A stretch of DNA of 64,000 nt from Coptis chinensis. Lineage: Eukaryota > Streptophyta > Magnoliopsida > Ranunculales > Ranunculaceae. The notes beneath the pieces are model-generated. The model was given only the letters and a program-made list of their open reading frames with translations. It was not told the origin of the DNA and did no database searches. Both the position numbers and the translations under genes were made by a program. Position 1 is the stretch's first letter. Each line of letters begins with the position of its first letter. The DNA lies in contig CM027377.1 of NCBI GenBank assembly GCA_015680905.1, positions 37,348,501-37,412,500 on the forward strand. Direction: 5' to 3'. This document shows, piece after piece, positions 1 to 12,944 of the stretch.

Positions 1-551
1 TCATAAATTTCATAAAATTGATCAAATATTATTCTAGCAAGCATTTAGAAAACTCAATCATCAAAAATTTTACCCGATTGAAAGCTGCTTCATATTTCCA
101 CTACACAGAACCAATATAAATGGTGGAATATATTTTCCGTTGAACATAAAGAATTTGCTCGAGCATATTCTTTTTATCAAGACTATACATCTCCTCACAT
201 ACAACACAAACACTACAATTTCCCTAAACATCCCAATAAAACAATAAGGCAGACATAGCTGATTGTACCAAAACAAGGGAAGTAACTAACCTGTCCTTCA
301 AGCTTGCAATGACGTGGGATGCCGGAGTGGGATGTCGGAGTGGGATGCCGGAGTGGGTTTTTCAATTTGGAGTTTGGAGTTTGGAGTTTGGAGTTTGGAG
401 TTTTTGGAGTTTGGTTTCGGACACTGTTTGCCAAAGGTTTTGTTAACAAATTTTTGTTTTGTGTTTTGTTAAGTTCGTGGGTTGGGCTTTAAGGACGTGA
501 ACAGTAGTATGTCACGGTAGGATGTCACGATAAGGATGTCACCCTAGCCAA

Positions 552-592
<41 letters not shown>

Positions 593-649
593 GTTAAAGT
601 GGACGTTGGGCTTAAATAAATTATATACCAAACCAAAACAAATTACATG
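1..649. repeat. Non-coding leader with short tandem repeats
   Basis: No gene is recognised here. Three simple arrays are visible. About three copies of a 13-base unit of the form GGATGYCGGAGTG lie at about 315-358. A 7-base unit GGAGTTT is repeated at about 366-417. An uninterrupted TA run spans about 555-589. The short open frames over these arrays are low-complexity translations and are not treated as genes. Confidence 0.7.
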
Positions 650-3352
650 TGGAAAATTAAATTATACAAAAAATAACATCACAAAATATATAATAGAAAA
701 TGAAAAAAAAAAATAACGGCAAAGCAATAATGACAAATATTTTAAAACACATATAATAATGAATGAAACTAACGTCAAAGAACAATTAATGGGGAACCGA
801 AAATTGGATGTAAATGCATCGAACTAACCTCAAATAATATTTAATGGGAAATCGGAAACTAGATGCAAATGCAAGCATTAAACTAATCTTAAAAAGTAAT
901 TAATAGAAAATCAAAATGTGGATACAACTGTATTAAACTAACATCAAAGAATAATTAACGGAAAATCAAAACTTAGATGCAAATACATCAAACTAATATA
1001 AAAAAATAATTGTCGGGAAATCGGAAATTGGATGCAAATGCATTGAACTAACCCTCAAAGATTAAATTAATGGGAAATCGAAAACTGGATGCAACTGCAT
1101 TGAACTAACCTCAAAGAAAAATTAATTATAAATTGGAAACATGATGCAAATGCGTGGAACTAATCTTAAAGAATAATTAATGGGAAATTAGAAACCTGAT
1201 GCAACTGCACTGAACTAATCTTAAAAAATAAACTACATGCAAATGCATTGAACTAACCTCAAAAAATAATTAACGGGAAATTGGAAAGTGGATGCAAATT
1301 CATTGAATTAACCTCAAACAATAATTAACGGAAAATTGGAAACTAGATGCAAATGTAACCTTATCAAATAATAAATGAGAAATAAAAAACTGTATGCAAA
1401 TACATTAAACTAATATCACAGAATAATTAACGAAAAATCAGAAACTAGATGCAAATGTATTGAGCTGACCTCAAAGAACAATTAATAGGGAATTGGAAAT
1501 TGGATGCAAATGCATTGAGCTGACCTCAAAGAATAATTAATAGGGAATTGGAAATTGGATACAAATGTATTGAACTAACTACAAAGAATAATTAACGAGA
1601 AATCAAAAACTAGATGCAACCGCATTGAACTAACCTCAAAATATAAATAACGAAAAATCAGAAACTGGATGCAAATGCATTGAACTTTATCAAAATATAG
1701 TTGGATTATATGTTGTGAGAATGTCTCGATAAGTATATTTTTGCATTTAAAATTGTGTTTATCTTATCTCTTTCCGTATGATTGGTAACTCCTTGCTATT
1801 CAAGTAGCTTCAATATATATGAACTTCGCCTTATTAGGCAATCTCACAAAACTTCAATCAAACTTCTATTATTAAACAACAAAATGAAGTTGAAGGGTTT
1901 TATCAAATGTGAGTCTTTTTTTTATTGGAGAGTGAGATTTTCGCGTTATAAGATATTTGGACGAGTGATCAATATAATATTAATATATAATAGTTCTGCA
2001 TATTTGCAAATATTTTTTAGAATAATTAATATAACAACACTCGTTTGTAGATAATCTTTGCAGATTTCACATAGTGAGTAATACATAATTTAAATAATAA
2101 TTAACGGGAAATCGGGAACTGGATAATCTTTGATGATCCAACATAGTAAATCAAACATAATTTATTTTTTATGTCATGTTTGCAAGGACACTACAGATGG
2201 ATCAGTAGAAGTTGGTATTACACACCACATTGGATAATTAAAAGGAAATTGAAAACTAGATTCAAATACATAACTAAGCTCAAAGAGTAATTAACGGGAA
2301 ATTGAAAACTTTATGCAAATGCAATAAACTAAACTCAAAAAGTAATTAACTAGAAATCGGAAACTGGATGCAATTGCATTAAACTAACATCAGAGAATAA
2401 CTAACGGAAAATTAGAAATTGGATGCAAACTCTTGAAAAATATTTAATGGGAAATCATAAATGGTATGCAAATACATCAAACAAACCTCAAATAATAATT
2501 AATGGGAAACCAGAAACTGGATGCAAATACATTGAACTAAACTCAAAAAGTAATTAATAGAAAATCAAAAACCAAATGCAACTGCATTGAACTAACCTCA
2601 TAGAATAATTGGTGGGAAATCAAAAACTAAATGCAAATATGCATTGAAATAACCTCAAAGAATAGTTAATGGGAAATCAGAAACCGGATGTAATTGCATC
2701 GAACTAACCTCAAAGCATAAATAATAAATTGGATGCAAATGCATTGAACTAACCTTAAGAAATAATTAACTAGAAATTATAAAGTGGATGCAATTGCACT
2801 GAACTAACCTCAAATAATAATTAATGGGAAATCGGAAACTTGATGCAACTGCATTGAACTAACCTCAAAGAATAATTAATGAGAAATTGGAAACTGAATG
2901 CAATGTACTTCATTGAACTAACCTCAAAGAATAATTAATGGAAAATCAGAAACTTGATGCAAATGCATTGAACTAATAACCCTAAAACATGTTTGTATTA
3001 TATGTAGGGGGAATAAATGTCTCAACAAATATAGTTTTACATTTTAAGTACTATTTATCATAATTTTTTTTATTATGATTAAGAATGTCATGTTATTCAA
3101 GTAGCTTCAATATTATCTTCGTCACATTGGGCATTTTAACTTCAATCAAACTTCTAGTATTAAACCTAACAGCATAAAGAAGTCGATGAGTTTTATTAAG
3201 GTTTGATGCTTCTTTTTTATAGAGAGCGGTGCAAGAAATTTGAATGACTGATTAATATAATTTTCATATCTCATAGCTATACATAGTTGCTAATATTTTT
3301 TACAATAATTTAATATAATGACACCCGTTCGTAGGATGGGTTCGAAAGCTAG
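650..3352 (+). repeat. Minisatellite block A with a Helitron-like 3' end
   Basis: Two arrays of a degenerate unit of about 55-60 bases (about 740-1690 and 2095-2985) share the core pattern GATGCAAATGCATTGAACTA, then CCTCAAAGAATAATTAACG. Each array is followed by a roughly 350-base non-repetitive spacer containing CAAGTAGCTTCAATAT and ending near a (C)ACCCGTTCGTAG-type motif. The last spacer ends at 3352 with ACCCGTTCGTAGGATGGGT followed by CTAG and then T. This resembles a slightly decayed Helitron 3' hairpin plus CTAG. No credible protein is encoded. The same block recurs at 5205-8428 and resumes at 13302. Calling the block a Helitron copy is inference, because its 5' end was not located. 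Confidence 0.6.
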
Positions 3353-4677
3353 TTAGGACCTAAGTCCAACTCCCAAGTCCTTAGCTATATCATTTTTACT
3401 GACCATTGGATCATATGGCCAAATGACAGCCGAGCTATTTTAAATGTTTAGTTATACGGTAGGTATGAAAAGGTGAATCAGGATACTGATGGCACATTTG
3501 TTGGTTAAAGAATTGAAAATTAACCAAAAATGAGTCGTTCTGTATAATAAGTTGTTGTATCAAATGTTTTTTTATCCCCCAAAACATTGAATTTCTTTAA
3601 CGAAGTATGTTTGGACCATAGTACAAAATATCAAGATATGGGGATATATCAACTTTTGAAATCTCCATATATTTCATCGATATATCATCTTGTGTGGGGA
3701 TATTTTTACATACACATATTTGTTAATATCGACAATATATCGATAAATATAAAAAAATCATCGACATTTTGGAGATATTTTATGATATATCTTAGACATA
3801 TAACCAAATATCCCTTATCCACTAGACCTCTTTTTATTTTTATTTTCTTCAGACGGTGTTTGATATGAAGAGACGAACAGAATCCAGCAAAAAATAAAAC
3901 AAAAAAACCACAAACAAAACAAAAAAAAATGAATAGACAGACATATGAACGACGGGAAAGCTATCCAAAAATCAAAATTTATCCATGATGATTTAGTAGA
4001 TGTTGATCTTCATGCCAAAACCTTTTTATATTATTAACCTTTTGAATTCTTCACACCACTGTTGGAAACGTTCGGCTTAGATTGATCATTCTCTGAGTTA
4101 ATTCTTGGAGCGAATAGCGGGAATTAGGATCACTTCTCCTCTTATTATTATTACTAACAACAGAAACAACCATTTCATTTCTAACAACAACCAAAGACGA
4201 AGAATCACTATATTTATCATTTGAATTACCTAGATCGTCTCAATCGATTCCAATATCTTTTGAAAGTATTTGTGATAAATGAGATAATGGTTATTCATCA
4301 TCTTCTCTTCTTCTTCGAGTTCGACTTCGTTTTTTTTTTGTAGTTTTATAATCTTCTTCTGAATTATTGTTGTGAATTACTATTGTTGAGTAGAGTTATT
4401 GTTGGTTGGGTTGGATTTTACAGCTTTTTTGTGAGACGAGTCCGGGATGTTTGGTAGAGCTGATTTGGTGATATTTTTAAGGAGTAATTGTTAAAACAAA
4501 AGTTATGTAAATTTTCACGATATTTTTTAAATATCAGTATATGGTGATTATATTGCGATATTTGAGGATATATCAACCATAATTACAATTGTATCAGTTG
4601 AATGTATCAAATCCATATTCTGGATATTATCTTATCCTTTTCTGAAATCTCGATAGATATCATGAAATATTGCGATA
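3353..4677. other. AT-rich spacer with GATATATC-rich flanks
   Basis: No gene is recognised. The segments at about 3630-3800 and 4510-4676 are both rich in GATATATC, ATATCGAT and related short palindromes. They bracket a central section (3880-4450) of ordinary composition. This could be an old, unassigned DNA transposon, but no clear terminal repeats or target duplication could be set. Confidence 0.35.
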
Positions 4678-5204
4678 TCTACTATCTATATACTAAAGCA
4701 GAGACCTTTAAAGGATGATTTTCTCTCTCCTATGTGGCACTCTAATATGAGAGTTAACTTTTTTTTTATCATATGTGGCACTCTAATATGAAAGATAGTA
4801 TTTTCTAATAGCCTACAATCTCACGTACATGGAATCTCTTTGGAGAGTTTGAGTGTATTTCTAATTTTTATATTTGGAGAGTTTGAGTGTATTTCCAATT
4901 CTTATATATTTGATAAAAAAAAATACTAAAAAAATAGGTGATTTGTATAAGGTAATTTCTTATTACTACGAATCAAACACTTTTAGTGTTCCAATTCTTA
5001 TATATTTGATCAAATAAAAAAAATTGCTAAAAAATAGGTGATTTGTAGAAACTATTTTATATTTGATCAAATAAAAAAAATTGCTAAAAAATAGGTGATT
5101 TGTATAAACTAATTATCTATTACAAATCATACAAGTTTAGTATCTATGATAAAACACCGACTTATTTCGAATATATCTTTAACATGGCCTCAAAGCATAG
5201 TTAA

Positions 5205-8200
5205 AAACAATTATACAAAAAATATAATAGAAAATGAAAAAAAATAACAACGGCAAAGCAATAATGACAAATATTTTAAAATATATATAATACTGAATGA
5301 AACTAACGATAAAAAATAATTAATGGGAAATGGAAAACCGGATGCAAATGCATCGAACTAACCTCAAATAATATTTAACGGAAAATCGAAAACTGGATGC
5401 AAATGCAAGCATTAAACTAATCTTAAAAAGTAATTAATAGAAAATCGGAATATAGATACAACTGCATTAAACTAACCTCAAAGAATAATTAACGGAAAAT
5501 CAAAACTTGGATACAAATACATCAAACTAACATCAAAAAATAATTGTCGGAAAATCAGAAACTGGATGCAAATGCATTGAGCTAACCCTCAAAGATTAAA
5601 TTAACGGGAAATCGAAAACTGGATTAAACTGCATTGAACTAACCTCAAAGAAAAATTAATTATAAATTGGGAACATAATGAAAATGCGTGGAACTAATCT
5701 TAAAAAATAATTAACGGGAAATCGGAAACCGGATGCAACTGCATTGAACTAATCTCAAAAAATATACTAGATGCAAAACCTCAAGAAATAATTAACGGGA
5801 AATCGGAAACTGGATGCAAACTCATTGAACTAACCTCAAACAATAATTAACGGGAAATCGGAAACTAGATGCAAATGCAACTTTATCAAATAATAAACAC
5901 GAAAAATCGGAAACTGGATTCAAATGCATTAAACTAATCTCACATAATAATTAACGGGAAATCAGAAACTGTATGCAAATGCATTGAACTGACCTCAAAG
6001 AACAATTAATAGAAATTTAGGAATTGGATGCAAATATATTGAACTAACCGAAAAGAATAATTAACGATAAATCAGAAACTAGATGCAACTGCATTGAACT
6101 GATCTCAAAAAATAAATAACGGGAATTGGAAATTGGATGCAACTACATTGAACTAACCTCAAAATATAAATAACGAAAAATCAGAAACTAGATGCAAATG
6201 CATTAAACTAACCTCAAAACATAGTTGGGTTATATGTTGTGGAAATGTCTCGATAAGTATAGTTTTGCATTTAAAATGATGTTTATCTTATCTCTTTCCG
6301 TATGATTGGGAACTCCTTTCTATTCAAGTAGCTTCAATATATATGAATTTCACCTTATTAGGCAATCTCACAAAACTTCAATCAAACTTCTATTATTAAA
6401 CAAAAAAATGAAGTTGAAGGATTTTATCAAATGTGAGTTTTTTTTTTTAATGGAGAGTGAGGTTTTCACGTTATAAGAAATTTGGTTGAGTGATCAATAT
6501 AATATTAATATATAATAGTTATGCATATTTGCAAATCTTTTTTAGAATAATAATATAACAACACCCCGTTCGTAGATAATCTTTGAAGATTCCACATAGT
6601 GAGTCATGCATAATTTAAAGAATAATTAACGAGAAATCGGAAACTGGATAATCTTCGATGATCCCACATAGTAAATTAAGCATAATTTTCTTGTTATGTC
6701 ATGTTTGCAAGGACACTACAGATGAATCAGTAAAAGTTGGTATTACACACCACATTGGGTAATTATAAGAAAATCGGAAACTGGATTCAAATACATAACT
6801 AAGCTCAAAGAGTAATTAACGGAAAATCATAAACTTTATGCAAATTGCATTAAACTAACGACAGATAGTAACTAACGGAAAATTAGAAATTGAATGCAAA
6901 TCCTTGAAAAATATTTAACAAAAAATCGGAAACAGTATGTAAATACATCAAACAAACCTCAAATAATAATTAATGGGAAACCGGAAACTGGATGCAAATG
7001 CATTGAACTTAATTCAAAAAATAATTAACATAAAATCAAAAACTGAATGCAACTGCATTGAACTAACCTCATAGAATAATTAGTGGGAAATCGAAAACTA
7101 AATGCAAATGCATTGAAATAACCTCAAAGAATAGTTAACGGGAAATCAGAAACCGGATATAATTATATCGAACTAACCTCAAAGCATAAATAATCAGAAA
7201 CTAGATGCAGATGTATTGAACTAACCTTAAAGAGTTATTAACGAGAAATCGAAAACTGGATCCAAATGCAATGAACTAATCTCAAAGACTAATTAATTAA
7301 ACATTAAAAAATAGATGAAACTGCATTGAACTAACCTAAATGAATAATTAACGGAAAATTATAAATTTGATGTAACTGCATTAAACTAACCTCAAAAAAT
7401 AATTAACGAGAAATCAGAAACTTGATGCAAATGCATTGAACTAACCTCAAAGAACAATTAACATAAAATCGAAATTATATGCAACTGCATTGAACTAACC
7501 TCAAAGAATAATTAACGGAAAACCAAAAACTGGATGCAACTGCATTAAACTAAAATCAGAGATTAACTAACGGGAAATCAGAAATTAGATGCAAATGCAT
7601 TGAAATAACATCAAAAAATGGTTAACTAGAAATCGGAACTCGGATGTAATTGCATCGCACTGACCTCAAAGTATAAATATCCACTTTTTTAGCCTTCTCA
7701 TATGAGTAATTACAAGTAATTAGGAACCCAAAACGAAAATAAGTTTATAAAAACAGACTCTTACATGTATGCAAACTGTATAGAAATTGTAAATTATCGA
7801 ACTAACCTAGAAAAACAATTAACGGAAAATCATAAATTAGATGCAAATATATTGAACTAACCTCAAAGAGTAATTAACAGGAGATTGGAACCTAGATACA
7901 AATGCAATGAACTACTCTCAAAGACTAATTAACGAAACATCAAAAACTAGATGCAACTGTACTAAATTAACCTTAATGAATAACTAACGGAAAATCATAA
8001 AGTGGATGTAATTGCACTGAACTAACCTCAAATAATAATTAATGGGAAATCGGAAACTTGATGCAACTACATTGTACTAACCTCAAAAAATAATTAATGA
8101 GAAATTGAAAACGGGATACAACGTACTACATTAAACTAACCTCAAAGAATAATTAATGGAAAATCAGAAACTTGATGCAAATGCATTGAACTAATAACCC

Positions 8201-8428
8201 TAAAACATATTTGTATTTTATGTAAAGGGAATAAATGTCTCGACAAATATAGTTTTGCATTTTAAGTAGTGTTTATTATAATTCTTTTTATTGTGATTGG
8301 GAATACCTTGCTATTCAAGTAGCTTCAATATTATCTTCGCCACATTGGGTATTCTCACAAAATTTCAATCAAACTTCTATTATTAAACCTAACAATAATA
8401 ATAAAAAAAAAAAATCGATTAGTTTTAT
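5205..8428 (+). repeat. Minisatellite block B (paralogue of block A)
   Basis: This repeats block A in order: array, spacer, array, spacer. Shared landmarks include the phrase beginning GGCAAAGCAATAATGACAAA at about 740 and 5250, the spacer with CAAGTAGCTTCAATAT, and the ACCCCGTTCGTAG motif near 6570. The final spacer is interrupted at 8428 by the CACTA transposon and resumes at 13302-13440. Divergence between A and B is moderate, with many substitutions and several units lost or gained. This suggests an old duplication or two independent copies of one element. Confidence 0.75.
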
Positions 8429-8830
8429 CACTACAACAAATATAACATATGACATCGCTAACTTTACATCACTTTCAGTGAAGTGATATCATAAGAAAAC
8501 TATGATATCACTTTTCCCAGCATGTGATGTAATAATTATCACAATTTTTTTTTTAACATCACTTATTTTAGAAGCTGATGTAGTAAAGTTATACAACATC
8601 ATTTTAATTAGTGATGTCGTGATAGTGATGTAGTAACACTTTTTTACATCACTCGCTGTATCACTTATAAAGTGATATAATATCTATGTATTCAACATCA
8701 CTCTCTAAAGGTATTGTCACTCACCGTGTCACTTATAAAATGATGTAATATCTATGTATTCAACATCACTTTAAAAGTGACTTTGCCAAGTTTTCAAAAT
8801 CACTTATAATGTGACTTCCAAAAGTCTTAT
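8429..8830. repeat. CACTA left terminus and subterminal repeats
   Basis: The terminal inverted repeat is followed by many copies, in both orientations, of an 8-9 base motif around ACATCACTT/AAGTGATGT. Several pairs are close enough to form small hairpins. Such clusters are where CACTA transposase binds in the characterised maize element. That role is inferred here from position and pattern. Confidence 0.8.
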
Positions 8831-9146
8831 TATTAATATACATCTTAATTAAGTTAATTAGTTAGAAAAATACCATCTAAAAAATTAGGTTAAATAGAAA
8901 TGAAATATGGTGCGCAGTGGTTTGTAGACTAGGCGCCCTTAAATGAAAAATAGAAAATAAAAAACCGCGACCAATACCCAAATGGCTTAAACCCCATAAG
9001 CAAGGTTCGGCCCATATATTTATAAGACCTAATACATATGAAAATTAAGAATGGAACTCGCCCTCACTTCTAAATTTTAGGGATTTTAGGGATGATCTTC
9101 AGTATTTTATTTTCCAAAACCCTAACAGTCTTTCATTGAACTAAAA

Positions 9147-9392
9147 TCGGAGATTGATCGTCACGACAACCAGAAAGGCACTCTTCCTGCTAAAGATATA
9201 TCTAAACCGAAGAAGCCTCTCATACAAGTTCCATATTTTGTTTCCATAGTTATTGTATTACTTGGATGTGTTCTAGCATTTTCGCTGATTGCTTTTGCAA
9301 AAGGGAGTCCTTCAGCAATCTTAGAAGCAAATGCAAAGTCAGGTTTCACTACCGCATTCACATTGATTTTTGTTTCTGAAATCGGAGACAAG
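9147..9392 (+). pseudogene. GDT1/PAM71-type cation transporter fragment
   Basis: The frame starting near 9161 reads a hydrophobic segment (VPYFVSIVIVLLGCVLAFSL) and then GFTTAFTLIFVSEIGDKTFF. The E-x-G-D-K-T motif with its preceding helix is the signature of the UPF0016/GDT1 family. The plastid members (PAM71/CCHA1, CMT1) move manganese or calcium across chloroplast membranes. Only the first of the two family motifs is present, and the family-like sequence stops at about 9390. There it passes directly into receptor-kinase sequence at a T-rich junction. It is a transposon-captured piece with no sign of independent function. Confidence 0.85.
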
Positions 9393-9862
9393 ACATTTTT
9401 TCATTTTTCATCCCGGAAATAAGTAGAGACGTAAAAAAAGAAGATTCATTAGCTTCAAAAGAATGCAGTAATCTGGATGATAGTTGCTCAAACACGGATA
9501 GTGAAGATCTAAGTCCACCTTCAAGCTGGTCTAAGTTTTCAACCATGGATGGCGAAATTCTTAGTTCAAGCCACTCATCGTTAAAAGTTAGATGAAAGCT
9601 CGCCAAAGGCTCAAGAACATTCATTCTTCCACAGCCAAAGTTTTGGTGGAGAAATTCTCAAAACTTCACCGTGAAGGACTTGGAAGACTCAACTATAGGC
9701 GGGATGTTGAGTTTGGTGGTAATGTCGGGAGAAGCGGTGTCATTATCCGAAACGCACCTCCCCGGACCGTCCCCATTGTATTCAATATGTCAAAGACCTG
9801 AGGCTCTCAGATTTGGGAAACCTCCAAGGTGGTTTAGTTATCTTTGAGCTTGAACTTGCTAC
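9393..9862 (+). pseudogene. Receptor-like kinase fragment, juxtamembrane part
   Basis: Read across shifted frames, this matches the region before the kinase domain of the plant family often annotated 'inactive protein kinase SELMODRAFT_444075-like' (RLCK/PERK-related). Recognisable pieces are KKEDSLASKECSNLDD, DTDSE-like NTDSEDLSPPS, LSFQPWMA, EKFSKLHREGLGRLNYR, VEFGGNVGRSG, RNAPP, FGKPPRWFSY and ELELAT. At least three frame changes separate these pieces, so no continuous protein is made. The homology stops at 9862, where CACTACACCATAATAG begins. The kinase continues in a second piece from about 11965. Confidence 0.85.
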
Positions 9863-11960
9863 CACTACACCATAATAGAATATTTGTAACACACACCTTT
9901 TTGGCTTTGTAACACTTTTTTGCCGTTGGTAAGCCGCCTACGCTTTATAACCATTAAGAATGCCGCTAAGTGTTACATTAATTCAAAAGGATTTCTAAAA
10001 TTATTTTGAAACACTTTATAATTGGACCAAACCGTGTGAAAAAGGTTGCAAATTTAAAAAACCAAAAACACTTCAAAATTTCGTGAGAGGGAAAAGAACA
10101 AAAAATCGCGCACATCTATTATTTCCTCAAACCAGAAAACATAACACTCTCTTCCTCTAAACTTGGGTTTCCTTTACTTCTATCGCATGCTCAATCTTCT
10201 TAAACCGGAAAACACTTCTTGTCTGTCGCTACTCAATCTTCTCTCTTGATGCCACTATTCAATCTTCTCTGATTCTCTCTCACTGTCGCTCAATTTAGTA
10301 AGTATCCATTCACCATCCTCTTCATTTTCTAGGGTTTTCGTTCTTCAACTATCACTCATCTCTCACTTTCGAATTGTCTATTTTTGGTAGGGAATCCATT
10401 GCGAAACTAGGGTCAATACCAGTATAATTCGGTTTTTCTTGCTTCAAAGGTGAATTTTTTATTTGCTTACTTGCTTGAATTTACATGGTACTGCTTCATT
10501 TTATTTGAAATTAACAGTCCTTTTGTCTAATTGAAAATAGAATAAAATTAAATATATAATTTTGTTTATATCTATATTTTGAATGTAACTATAACATTGC
10601 TTAAGAATACCCATTTGATTGGTTTCGGTTCTTTGTTTGATGCCCAATCCATGCTGTCCTTACAAGATGGATAGTGATTGAGTCTGATGAGTGAGTAAGA
10701 ATCAACGTCTCTGATGAGTCTGCTGAAAACTATCACAAGATTTCTGATGACTTGATATGAATATAACTACTGAACTGATGAACACTGCTTATGGTACTCT
10801 TCAAGCAATATTGGTACTGGTTTATACATATCTTTGGATAATATAATGAGATTGCACTACACCATAACAGATCAAGGCATAAATTTTGATTATGTACTTA
10901 ATTGGAAAGTAATTGATCCACCTTTATATCTTAAAATTATAGGGTCCCAAAATTATATAGTTTAGGCTTTAGGATTTGGATATTTAGCTAGACTTGTATG
11001 TTCGAAGTTAATGCATGTGTCGATGTAAGTTAATTTAGTATGCATGCATGTGATGTGATTCCAGTTAATATAGTGATCCAAAATAGGTGGAGGTGAGAAA
11101 TCTTGCAAAGGTATAATCAAGTTATAGAATCTTATATCTTGTATGTACTTTTAAATGAATTCTTGACTGTATATGAATATATAGAGGCCATTATGAAAAA
11201 TATTATACTTGGATGTCTTATCATTGAGTTCACAAATTAGAATATGTACCCAGCAAACAAACTTGATCATCCACAATGATCAAGATCACATGGTCTTTAA
11301 TATACTTTAATGTAGGGATAAATGGGTCATTGTTTTTACTCCTATTCTTGCTCTTATTTTTATCTATTCTTAGAATCAGACCATGTACGTGAGTTTAGTT
11401 TTGGTTGTGATTCGGGTAATTTGCATGCAGTATTTGAATTCCATGAGCCATCTTGATGGCATTTAACTCAGACCAAGCATATAATGATGTTCATTATAAA
11501 ACTAGCTAGTTAATGTGCTAATGTTTTACACCTAGTCTAAAGTCCGTCAATGCTATGCTGTCACATTGCCTACTTCCATTGAACACAGTTCATATGAGTC
11601 ATCTTGTTAGTAATTTTATGACTTTCAGGTTTAAGTTAAAAGTGTGAGGGGTATATTTTAGTTTGAGTCATCTGGTCAATTGTTGTAAAGAGCCCAAATC
11701 CTTTGTTCTTTACTTTGTTTGTTACTCAAGTACCAACTCATTTAGTCCAACAGCCATTGAGTCACTCTAGTTTTCACATGCCCACTCACTTATGTATCTA
11801 CATGCATGAAGTCTAGTGCCCTACGGGTCAAGCCTTGGGAAGTTGGCCCCAAGGTCTTGGGTTTATTTATGGGGATAGGGAATAAAATTCAAACTATGTA
11901 AGAAGAAATGTATGAAATTCATTTTTTTTCTTCTTCTTAAAAAATTGTAATTTTATAATA
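9863..11960 (+). mobile_element. Nested CACTA-like insertion, probably truncated
   Basis: CACTACACCATAATAG starts exactly where the kinase-fragment homology ends, and a second CACTACACCATAACAG occurs at 10858. No matching TAGTG end or 3-bp duplication was found, so either the right end is lost or this is only a rearranged remnant. The interior is AT-rich with no recognisable transposase. A pyrimidine-rich stretch near 10130-10290 looks like a 5' untranslated region. The right boundary is set only by where kinase homology resumes. Confidence 0.45.
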
Positions 11961-11964
11961 TTGA

Positions 11965-12346
11965 AATCGAATTGGATCTCATACAACATTCCCATTTTCG
12001 CGGGTTGGAGACTTTGGCTGGCTAGATGGCAACTGATGGGAGAAATGGGGTGGAGACGAGTCGCCATTGGAACATTCGGGTGAGCTAGATTGTTTTTCAT
12101 TTCGAAATTATGTTATAGTGTATACTCTAGCTCTTCAGTAAGCGTTGAAAAACTGATTAATCTCTTCTCCATCTACCTAGGTACTTGGCGCCAGAATACA
12201 CTCAAAGTAGTCAAATCACAGAAAAAGCTAATGTCTATTCCTTTGGGGTGGTATTGGTGGAACTCGTTACAGGATGAAAAGTTGTGGATATTAGCAGGCC
12301 CAAGGATCAGCAGTGTTGTATTGAATTGGTATATATTCTATTAAGT
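11965..12346 (+). pseudogene. Receptor-like kinase fragment with intron, activation loop
   Basis: The segment contains VGDFG, then an ARWQ-like stretch, GEMG and IGTFG, which is the DFG-to-activation-loop part of the kinase. An intron with GTGAGC donor and CCTAG acceptor (about 12077-12180) follows. The next exon reads [31 protein letters not shown], a stop codon, KVVDISRPKDQQC. The APE motif and the subdomain IX D-x-Y-S-F-G equivalent are visible, with N in place of the usual D. The retained intron shows that genomic DNA, not a cDNA, was captured. It belongs to the same gene family as 9393-9862. Confidence 0.85.
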
Positions 12347-12944
12347 GAATGAACGTTGAACACACATAGTTTCTTGTTTATATTGTCCTTAGAGTTTCGT
12401 CTCCTTCATTTTAAGTTCTAATATACAAGTTATTTCCAATACATTTTGGCACAGGGCTGGAACTGATCTTGAACACAACTAATTGTCTTCTGTAGAACTT
12501 CCTTTGTTATTCAGGTACTATATTATGCGGATGTTCCGTCTGTTTATTTTCCTTTTATAAAATGTGCATTGATTTTCTAGTATAATGTTTCATACTGCAG
12601 AAAAAAGAAAACAGAGTGATTTGTTAGGTTGTGATAGGTTCTTGGATTAAATTGATTGCGTCAAGCCAGGTTGTGATAGGTTCTTGGTTGGGTGATTGTG
12701 GTTCTCTTTGGCTCATTTCAGTACTGCAGATTAGATTTTGTTGGTATATGTTGGCATGTTATAATTTTTTGTATATAGTGTAATATTTGTAATTGGAGAT
12801 GATATTTGTGTGATGAATGTGATTTTAAGATGCATTTCATCTTTATTTGATGATAAATTACCTGGAAAATGGTACTATATTGGGATGATATTGGCAATTT
12901 TGTTTTTTTATTTTTTTTATTACTTTGATAAATGGGACATCACT

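Noticed and set aside
3587-3868. 93-codon frame in the spacer between minisatellite blocks
   Set aside because: It is AT-rich, encodes runs of Ile/Tyr/Phe from GATATATC repeats, and has no family resemblance.
650-8428. CRISPR-like array
   Set aside because: Units are contiguous, degenerate minisatellites without unique spacers of constant length, and the sequence is a plant nuclear genome.
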